Source: Methanolinea sp. UBA473 (GTDB lineage Archaea > Halobacteriota > Methanomicrobia > Methanomicrobiales > Methanospirillaceae). From it: a stretch of 10,425 nucleotides of DNA. Both the position numbers and the translations under genes were made by a program. Within the stretch, counting starts at the first letter, position 1; each line of letters begins with the position of its first letter. Shown here one piece after another: positions 5,829 through 10,425 of this stretch. The notes under the pieces were generated by a model that saw nothing but the letters and a program-made list of their open reading frames with translations, ran no database searches and was not told the origin of the DNA. Location of the stretch: assembly GCA_002509495.1 (NCBI GenBank), contig DAEV01000043.1, positions 24,138 through 34,562 on the forward strand, written 5' to 3'.

Positions 5829-6608
5829 TTATCCCGGCCCGGGGAAGAATGAGGTGTATACGAATATCGCCAGTGCGACAACAAGGAGGACGATTGCCAT
5901 CCAGTCGACCGACTGAAACCTCCGCTCACGCAGGGGGGTCCGCGCCCGGGTGCGGTATCCCCTCATATCGATGGTCAGGCCAAGGACGTTTGCCCGGGAG
6001 AGGGAGTTGGAGACCAGGGGGATCATGACCGGTGCAACGCTCTTGATCCGCCCGATGAATCCTGTTCCTGGATTGTAACCCCGGGCAAGCTGGGCTTCGT
6101 GGATCTTTTTCGCCTCGAGTTGCAGCGTGGGGATGAACCGCAGAGCGATGAGGAACATCAGGTTGTAGTCCACGGGCACCTTCATCTGCTCGAGGGTATT
6201 GACCAGGTCCCGGGGCTGGGTGGTGATCACGAAGATCTGGAACGCGATGATCAGGATGGCAAACCGCAGCGTGAGCAGGACGCCGGCAAAGAGGGCGCCG
6301 GTCGTGATCGGCAGAAAGCCTCCCGGGAGCAGGTACCCGAGAACTTCCCCGCTAGGAAGGGTGATGAGGGTGATAAGGATGAAGATGACGCTCATTGCCA
6401 GGATCAGGGTCAGCTGCTGCAGGACCTCGCGGAGCACGCTGCCGGCAAGGGCGAGGGCCAGGAGCGCTGCAAGGACGACTACCAGAAACCCGATATCAAG
6501 CGAAAGGAGGGATACCAGTGCCACCACCACGATGAAGAGGATCTTGGTAGCAGGGTGCAGCCGGTGGAAGAGGCCGTCTTTGTGCACGTATTGGAGTATC
6601 TCTGTCAT
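5829..6608 (-). CDS. ecfT: ECF transporter transmembrane subunit EcfT (CbiQ family)
   Basis: EcfT is the membrane scaffold of an energy-coupling-factor ABC importer. It links the ATPases to the substrate-binding S component. The 259-residue protein has hydrophobic segments at about 22-36, 39-56, 64-84, 103-128 and 237-253. Between the last two lies the cytoplasmic coupling region with both diagnostic three-residue signatures: 'ARG' in 'EAQLARGYNP' (175-177) and 'MRG' in 'TIDMRGYRTRARTPL' (215-217). These Arg residues seat in the grooves of the two ATPase domains. The N-terminus 'YVHKDGLFHRLHPATKIL' is typical of CbiQ/EcfT. The ATG at 6608 follows the ATPase stop by a single base. Cobalt (CbiMNQO) is only one possible substrate: no CbiM or CbiN is present, so the CbiQ label gives the family and not the metal. 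Confidence 0.92.
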   Translation of the reverse strand: MTEILQYVHKDGLFHRLHPATKILFIVVVALVSLLSLDIGFLVVVLAALLALALAGSVLREVLQQLTLILAMSVIFILITLITLPSGEVLGYLLPGGFLPITTGALFAGVLLTLRFAILIIAFQIFVITTQPRDLVNTLEQMKVPVDYNLMFLIALRFIPTLQLEAKKIHEAQLARGYNPGTGFIGRIKSVAPVMIPLVSNSLSRANVLGLTIDMRGYRTRARTPLRERRFQSVDWMAIVLLVVALAIFVYTSFFPGPG

Positions 6609-6609
6609 T

Positions 6610-8046
6610 TCAGGCCCCCCTGGCGGTATCCGAGATGATGCGCCCTTCTTCCATCGTGATGATGCGGTCGGCGCATTCCCCCGCGATCTGCCTGCTGTGG
6701 GTAACCATCACGATGGTACGCCCGTCACGCTGCAGGTGCTTCAGCAACTCCATGATTTCCCGGGCTTCGCGGCCATCAAGTCCTGTGGTAGGTTCATCGA
6801 GGATGATTACCCGGGGCTGCATGGCCAGGACACATGCGATGGCAAGTCTCTGGCGCTCTCCTCTCGAGAGCCAGCGGGGGTAGAGGGAGCGGGTGTGAGT
6901 TAACCCGGTCTCCTGGAGCACCTTCTCCATTACCGTATCCTTGTCCGGGATGCCCAGGTTGTCGATGCCGAACGCGATCTCTTCCTCCACGGTATCGGCA
7001 AAGAACATGTGATCGGGATTCTGGAAGACGAGACCTACCGAATGGGCAAGGTCCGCTACCGAAGAGTTTTTCGAGTCCTTCCCGTCCACGATGACCTCTC
7101 CTCTCGTAGGGCGGAGAAGACCGATAAAGTGCTTGATGAGGGTGGTCTTTCCGGATCCGTTCTCCCCTACGATTGCGATGAACTCGCCGGCCTGTATGCT
7201 CAGGTTCACCCCGCGGAGAGCGGAGACCTCCCCGTACATGAATTCCAGGTCGCGTGTGGTGAGGAGGGGAGGACGATCGGATGGCAAAGCAGGTATTGAA
7301 AAATCCCTGATCCCGGTGAAATCAGGGTAAATGACCCCCTTTACGTAGTCATCTCCCGAGATGCTGTCGGGAGGCCCCATCGACCGGATCCTCCCCTCCT
7401 CAAGCACTACAAGCCGGTCGACCAGGTCACGGAACCTGGCAAATTTATGCTCGGTGAGGATGATGGTCTTTCCCCGGGCCTTGAGATCCCGCAGGATGGA
7501 GATGATACTATCAGTCCCGCGTTCGTCGAGCTCGGCAGTCGGTTCGTCGAGGATGAGAATGTCGGTTCCAAGGACAAGGGTTGCGGCCAGGACCACCCTC
7601 TGCTTCTGCCCCCCTGAAAGTGCGTGGGGAGCCCTGTTCCGGAGGGAGGTGAGATGGGTGATCTCCATAACGGCGTCCAGCCGGGTCTTCACCTCCTCGG
7701 GGGAGAGCCCCCTTCGCTCGAGCGCAGAGAGGAGTTCTTCTTCCACCGTGGTAAAGAGGAGCTGCGCCTCCGGGTCGTCAAAGACCATCCCCACGTGTCC
7801 GGAGATATCCGAGATCCCCTGGTAATCCTGTACATTTTTTCCAAAGAGGGTCACTTTGCCGGTTTTTTCCCCCCCGTATTCATGTTCGAGGATTCCGGCA
7901 GCGGCCATGCAGAGGGTGGTCTTGCCCGATCCGGACGGTCCGGTGATCATGATGCATTCCCCGGGTCTCACAAAAAGCGAGATCCCGGAGATCGCATCCC
8001 TCCCGGTGCGGGGATAGGCATAGCTCACACCCTCCAGCTCGATCAT
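6610..8046 (-). CDS. ecfA: ECF transporter ATPase, two nucleotide-binding domains fused in one chain (EcfA-EcfA')
   Basis: This 478-residue protein contains both ATPases that drive the ECF importer. Domain 1 has Walker A 'GPSGSGKTT' (36-44), signature 'LSGGQ' (143-147), Walker B 'ILILDEP' (163-169) and switch His 200. Domain 2 has Walker A 'GENGSGKTT' (294-302), Q-loop 'VFQNPD' (340-345, Q342), signature 'LSRGE' (393-397), Walker B 'VIILDEP' (413-419) and switch His 450. The catalytic Glu after Walker B is present in both (E168, E418). In domain 1 the Q-loop position is Asp ('VFDDPEAQLL', D90) where Gln is usual, and domain 2 has Arg in place of the second Gly of the signature. The linker is about residues 235-262. 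The start overlaps the S-component stop (ATGA). Fused EcfA pairs are known in archaea and some bacteria. Confidence 0.93.
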   Translation of the reverse strand: MIELEGVSYAYPRTGRDAISGISLFVRPGECIMITGPSGSGKTTLCMAAAGILEHEYGGEKTGKVTLFGKNVQDYQGISDISGHVGMVFDDPEAQLLFTTVEEELLSALERRGLSPEEVKTRLDAVMEITHLTSLRNRAPHALSGGQKQRVVLAATLVLGTDILILDEPTAELDERGTDSIISILRDLKARGKTIILTEHKFARFRDLVDRLVVLEEGRIRSMGPPDSISGDDYVKGVIYPDFTGIRDFSIPALPSDRPPLLTTRDLEFMYGEVSALRGVNLSIQAGEFIAIVGENGSGKTTLIKHFIGLLRPTRGEVIVDGKDSKNSSVADLAHSVGLVFQNPDHMFFADTVEEEIAFGIDNLGIPDKDTVMEKVLQETGLTHTRSLYPRWLSRGERQRLAIACVLAMQPRVIILDEPTTGLDGREAREIMELLKHLQRDGRTIVMVTHSRQIAGECADRIITMEEGRIISDTARGA

Positions 8047-8564
8047 TCAGTACCCCGCATCAGCGCCCGGCTGGACGGATAGAAGAGGATCTGGACGATA
8101 ATCGCATTGAAGATCGCGGTGACCACTACGATCGGTACAAAGACGGTCATGTACCCGATCATGGTCGTCTTCAGTGCCGCGAACCCGAAGGATACGGCGA
8201 TCAACGAAACGGCAACCCAGGAGAAACCGGAAACAAGCGTGGTAACGAAGGTGGTCACTCCCGGGGATCCGGTCTTTCCTTTCAGGACAGCATACAGGCC
8301 GAAGCAGGCCAGCGCACCGAGCGGTTCGCTCACGAGGTTCCCCGGAGGGAACATGGAACTCGAGATCAGCATCGACAGGACACCGGCTACGATTCCAATC
8401 CCCAGCGCTTCGTGGATCTTGGGGTGGATCAGGATGATCGCCAGGCAATAAAATGCAATGATCATGTTGGGGGTCAGCGGGGTGTGCAGCATGGCCAGGA
8501 AGTAGCGCAGGATGGCGCCGATGGCCAGCAGGATGCCGACAATGGCAATGTCTCTTGATTTCAT
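8043..8564 (-). CDS. ECF transporter S component (substrate-binding membrane subunit), TrpP-like, substrate unknown
   Basis: The S component captures a vitamin, metal or amino acid and is turned over in the membrane by EcfT and the ATPases. This 173-residue protein has about six hydrophobic segments (6-24, 35-47, 53-70, 82-96, 103-127, 139-163), the usual number. It starts with a basic stub and 'IAIVGILLAIGAILRYFL', as many S components do. The pattern 'TPNMIIAFYCLAIILIHPKI' followed by 'GIGIVAGVLSML' and 'PLGALACFGLYAVL' resembles the TrpP (tryptophan transport-associated) family from memory. This is a weak substrate hint and not an assignment. ATG at 8564 is preferred, with GTGAG just upstream; a GTG at 8573 would add three residues. 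Its position as first gene of a three-gene ECF operon implies a dedicated transporter for one substrate. Confidence 0.82.
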   Translation of the reverse strand: MKSRDIAIVGILLAIGAILRYFLAMLHTPLTPNMIIAFYCLAIILIHPKIHEALGIGIVAGVLSMLISSSMFPPGNLVSEPLGALACFGLYAVLKGKTGSPGVTTFVTTLVSGFSWVAVSLIAVSFGFAALKTTMIGYMTVFVPIVVVTAIFNAIIVQILFYPSSRALMRGTE

Positions 8565-8751
8565 GGAACTCACATCTTTCTAATGGAAGGATAATCGACA
8601 GGCTCAACGATCAGGAGATGATACTAAGAAAAGTAGGAAGAGGGTCTCCATGGCGCCAGGACCGGGAAGAAGACCGATGCGATGCGGATCTTCCGCGGGA
8701 AGAGATAGGAACATGCGGTTTGTAACATGGGAAACCCCGATAATGCTCTCT
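8565..8751 (-). other. Upstream region or leader of the ECF operon with alternative hairpins
   Basis: No credible ORF lies between the S-component start and the AT-rich promoter block. If the - strand promoter sits in the AT-rich block near 8752-8788, the ECF transcript would carry a leader of about 180 nt. The segment TCTTCC (8689-8694) can pair with GGAAGA at 8698-8703 (3-nt loop) or with GGAAGA at 8665-8670. These two pairings exclude each other. A weaker TATA-like CTTAGTAT (- strand, about 8618-8625) would instead give a short leader. The regulatory role is unproven. Confidence 0.3.
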
Positions 8752-8788
8752 GATGTATAAAATTGTACATCCATGTATAATAATATAC
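8752..8788 (+). promoter_or_regulatory. Promoter with overlapping ATGTA/TACAT dyad operator
   Basis: This AT-rich block holds TATA-like sequences TGTATAAAAT (8754-8763) and TGTATAATAATATA (8774-8787), 50-85 nt before the ATG at 8840. ATGTATAA occurs twice (8753-8760 and 8773-8780), exactly 20 bp apart. GATGTA (8752-8757) pairs with TACATC (8766-8771). TACAT (8766-8770) also forms a dyad with ATGTA (8773-8777). GTATA (8775-8779) mirrors TATAC (8784-8788). Dyads sitting on TATA boxes suggest a repressor that blocks TBP. The same block could serve the divergent ECF operon. Confidence 0.6.
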
Positions 8789-8839
8789 TGAAACCGGGTT
8801 CCGTAATCCTCATTAACCACTTCCACAGAGGATATCACA

Positions 8840-9625
8840 ATGGATCCCCGGATCTCACCCCTGCTCCTCCTCGCAATCATCCTGATCGTACCCGTGGCTG
8901 CCCATCCTCCTTCGGACATGCAGGTCACCTACGACCCGGCCGGCAGCGAACTGGTGGTGACCATCAACCACACAGTGAACAATCCCTCGACTCATTACAT
9001 CGACCGTGTTGAAATCTCGGGGACAGGGGAGTCCTCTGCTATCCACAACTATACTTCCCAACCCACGACCGAATTCTATTCGGTTCGTTACCCGATACCG
9101 GTACCGGAGGGTGCGGTGTCCGTCACTGCATTCTGCAATATTGGCGGCTCAATCACCCGGCAATTGGTGCTGCCCGGAGCGACCACAACAGTACCCGGTG
9201 AAACGCCATCCGGTCTTTCCTACGGCACGCTCTGGCCCGTTCACGCCCTCCTGATGATTACAGGATTCCTCTGTTTCCTGGCGGGAGCCCTCTTTCCGGC
9301 CTTCCTGAAGGGAAGGAGCGGATGGTTCAGGTACCATACCCGCCTGGCAGCCGCGGGTGCGGTTTTCACCGTTGCCGCCCTGGCGATCGCGTTTTCCATG
9401 GTCTCTCTCTCGGGCGGCCCTCATATCCGGGTTCCTCATGCCTACCTGGGGCTCCTCCTCCTGGCAGTCCTGCTGGCGACCGCCTCCCTCGCCCTGCTGC
9501 GCAAGCGTGCGAGGCCGTACACCATGCAGGTCATCGCAGCCCACCGGTGGATGGGGCGGATCCTTCTCGTCCTGATGGCCGTCACAATCGTCTCCGGATT
9601 GTTTACGGCCGGCATTCTCGGCTGA
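8840..9625 (+). CDS. Exported desulfoferrodoxin/superoxide-reductase-like domain fused to a cytochrome b561-like membrane domain
   Basis: This 261-residue protein starts with a signal peptide (about 1-21, 'LLLLAIILIVPVAA'). The next ~95 residues look like the Ig-like fold of desulfoferrodoxin/superoxide reductase: 'NNPSTHYIDRVEI' (47-59) resembles the reductase's EHHI/HYI strand, and 'TAFCNIGGSI' (97-105) resembles its YCNxHG metal site. The Cys (C99) is kept but the following His is Gly (G102), and the PHP-type His is not evident, so normal reductase chemistry is doubtful. After a Pro/Thr linker, four membrane helices follow (about 131-155, 167-189, 199-219, 237-258). Each carries a His at or near one end: H135, H166, H200, H235. 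This four-helix, four-His layout resembles cytochrome b561-type heme proteins. An AGAGGA ribosome-binding site precedes the ATG. wrbA follows after 65 nt. Domain calls are from pattern memory. Confidence 0.65.
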   Translation: MDPRISPLLLLAIILIVPVAAHPPSDMQVTYDPAGSELVVTINHTVNNPSTHYIDRVEISGTGESSAIHNYTSQPTTEFYSVRYPIPVPEGAVSVTAFCNIGGSITRQLVLPGATTTVPGETPSGLSYGTLWPVHALLMITGFLCFLAGALFPAFLKGRSGWFRYHTRLAAAGAVFTVAALAIAFSMVSLSGGPHIRVPHAYLGLLLLAVLLATASLALLRKRARPYTMQVIAAHRWMGRILLVLMAVTIVSGLFTAGILG

Positions 9626-9641
9626 AACCCCCTTTCCCCGG

Positions 9642-9681
9642 AAACTTTATCCACAGAGACACACCATCCCCCCACAGAGGA
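9642..9681 (+). promoter_or_regulatory. Candidate wrbA promoter and CCACAGAG leader repeats
   Basis: AAACTTTATC (9642-9651) is a moderate TATA-box match about 40-50 nt before the wrbA ATG. It overlaps the first of two CCACAGAG copies (9651-9658 and 9672-9679, 21 bp apart). The second copy extends to AGAGGA and probably acts as the ribosome-binding site. The same CCACAGAGGA occurs in front of the preceding gene (8823-8832). Confidence 0.4.
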
Positions 9682-9690
9682 ATCACGATT

Positions 9691-10305
9691 ATGAGAGTCC
9701 TGATCGTCTTTTACTCTCTCTACGGTCACATCTATCGCATGGCCGAAGCGGTTGCAGAGGGAGTCCGGGAGGTGCCGGGCGCCGAAGTGGTGATGCGGAG
9801 GGTGCCCGAGACCCTTCCGCAGGACGTGCTTCAGAAGATGGGTGCGGTGGAGTATCAAAAAGCGTTCTCCCACATTCCGGTCTGCACGGTCCCCGAGCTC
9901 GCCGACGCGGATGCAATCGTCTTCGGAACCCCCACCCGGTATGGCAACATGGTGGGGCAGATGCGCCAGTTCCTGGACGCCACAGGGAAGTTATGGGCTG
10001 CCGGGGCCCTTGTGGGCAAGGTGGGGAGCGTCTTTACCAGCTCCGCCACCCAGCACGGAGGCCAGGAGTCGACGATCCTCTCCTTCCACATCACCCTCCT
10101 GCACCACGGCATGGTGCTGGTCGGCCTCCCCTACACCTTCGAAGGCCAGAGCCGCCTCGACGAGATTACAGGATGCTCGCCCTACGGAGCCTCCACGATC
10201 GCCGGGAACGGGCCGGCCATCCGCCTGCCCAGCCGGAACGAGCTGGACGGTGCCAGGTTCCAGGGCAGGCACGTGGCCACCATCGCGAGCAAGCTGGCGA
10301 GGTGA
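9691..10305 (+). CDS. wrbA: WrbA family NAD(P)H:quinone oxidoreductase (flavodoxin fold)
   Basis: WrbA is an FMN-binding tetrameric enzyme that reduces quinones by two electrons, avoiding semiquinone and superoxide; in methanogens the acceptor in vivo is uncertain. The 204-residue length matches the family. The flavodoxin phosphate loop is 'FYSLYGHIYRMAEAVAEG' (7-24). 'FGTPTRYGNMVGQMRQFLD' (78-96), 'SSATQHGGQEST' (117-128) and 'GCSPYGAST' (161-169) are the characteristic WrbA segments that surround FMN and form the active site. The frame is open upstream, but the ATG at 9691 follows AGAGGA and gives the standard N-terminus. It lies 65 nt after the reductase-like/b561 fusion gene and shares its leader motif. 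Co-regulation in a redox-stress locus is therefore likely, though this is inference. Confidence 0.95.
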   Translation: MRVLIVFYSLYGHIYRMAEAVAEGVREVPGAEVVMRRVPETLPQDVLQKMGAVEYQKAFSHIPVCTVPELADADAIVFGTPTRYGNMVGQMRQFLDATGKLWAAGALVGKVGSVFTSSATQHGGQESTILSFHITLLHHGMVLVGLPYTFEGQSRLDEITGCSPYGASTIAGNGPAIRLPSRNELDGARFQGRHVATIASKLAR

Positions 10306-10308
10306 AAT

Positions 10309-10355
10309 CACCGCAAAGGGCTCTGCCCTTCGCAAATCCGGGCAACCCTGCGGTG
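10309..10355 (+). other. Structured element just after the wrbA stop codon
   Basis: CACCGCA (10309-10315) pairs perfectly with TGCGGTG (10349-10355). Directly inside it, AAGGGC (10316-10321) pairs with GCCCTT (10325-10330) across a 3-nt loop, and a weak GGG/CCC (10340-10342, 10346-10348) pair may form. The result is a small branched structure 3 nt after the stop. It probably forms the 3' end or untranslated region of the wrbA transcript. Confidence 0.45.
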
Positions 10356-10368
10356 GCCAATAATTCCG

Positions 10369-10392
10369 TTTTTCGAGCTATCATTCATTTTT
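10369..10392 (+). terminator. T-rich terminator of wrbA (two T5 tracts)
   Basis: T5 at 10369-10373 and T5 at 10388-10392 lie about 65-85 nt after the wrbA stop and just past a structured element. Multiple short T tracts on the coding strand are the usual archaeal termination signal. Confidence 0.55.
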
Positions 10393-10403
10393 CATCACAA
10401 TGC

Positions 10404-10421
10404 GGCGACCGGATGGTCGCC
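10404..10421. repeat. Perfect 7-bp inverted repeat with 4-nt loop at the window end
   Basis: GGCGACC (10404-10410) and GGTCGCC (10415-10421) flank the loop GGAT. It could be a second terminator hairpin or the terminator of a convergent gene outside the window. The following bases are not visible. Confidence 0.4.
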
Positions 10422-10425
10422 CCGG

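Noticed and set aside
5552..5929. N-terminal extension of paralog B giving a 238-residue protein
   Set aside because: The extension runs through the four-cysteine ORF and the end of ecfT in another frame, is low-complexity Ser/Pro/Arg, and is absent from the paralog. The start at 5551 matches paralog A exactly.
6099..6903. Long + strand ORFs (179 and 234 codons) opposite ecfT and ecfA
   Set aside because: They are antisense shadows of two clearly identified transporter genes. Their composition (Asp/Gln/Glu-rich or Arg/Ser-rich) reflects complement codon bias.
8047..8607. 186-codon - strand ORF in the frame next to the S component
   Set aside because: It is Arg/His/Pro-rich with no membrane segments, overlapping a membrane protein with proper operon overlap. 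It is a frame shadow.
9322..9690. Upstream extension of wrbA (327-codon reading)
   Set aside because: The extra region lies in the shadow of the b561-like gene. The ATG at 9691 has a ribosome-binding site and gives the normal WrbA N-terminus.

Overview
The window is GC-rich archaeal DNA, and its gene content points to a euryarchaeal methanogen, most likely of the order Methanomicrobiales. Evidence for this is the archaeal information-processing set (SRP54, TrmY, archaeal Pus10, L21e, RpoF/Rpo4, DUF655, KsgA/Dim1, HemK2-type methylase), GGAGG-type ribosome-binding sites, and archaeal TATA boxes in front of the accessory genes. The order-level placement is inference from gene order and style. 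No database search was possible.

Region 1 (1-4586, all + strand) is a compact translation/transcription operon: the end of SRP54, TrmY, Pus10, ribosomal protein L21e, RNA polymerase subunit F, a DUF655 protein, RsmA/KsgA and a HemK2-type glutamine methyltransferase. Neighbouring genes overlap or lie within 30 nt. TrmY and Pus10 overlap by 13 nt and catalyse consecutive steps on U54 of tRNA (U to pseudouridine to N1-methylpseudouridine). RsmA and HemK2 modify the ribosome and the release factor.

Region 2 (4587-8565, all - strand, so convergent with region 1) reads from right to left. It holds an energy-coupling-factor (ECF) transporter operon: a membrane S component (TrpP-like, substrate unknown), one polypeptide carrying both ATPase domains, and the EcfT/CbiQ membrane subunit. 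Downstream are a 44-residue four-cysteine protein and two tandem paralogous small exported proteins of unknown function. The second paralog has its own TATA box.

Region 3 (8566-10425) begins with a 275-bp divergent intergenic region that contains an AT-rich block of ATGTA/TACAT dyads overlapping two TATA boxes. Two + strand genes follow. One encodes an exported desulfoferrodoxin/superoxide-reductase-like domain with a degenerate metal site, joined to a four-helix, four-histidine cytochrome b561-like membrane domain. The other encodes a WrbA-type flavodoxin-fold quinone reductase. Together they suggest a redox or oxidative-stress locus. The wrbA transcript is followed by a structured element and two T5 tracts.

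The least explained parts are the reductase-like/b561 fusion with its operator, the tandem exported paralogs, the tiny four-cysteine protein and the unknown substrate of the ECF transporter. No rRNA, tRNA, CRISPR array or insertion sequence was seen.
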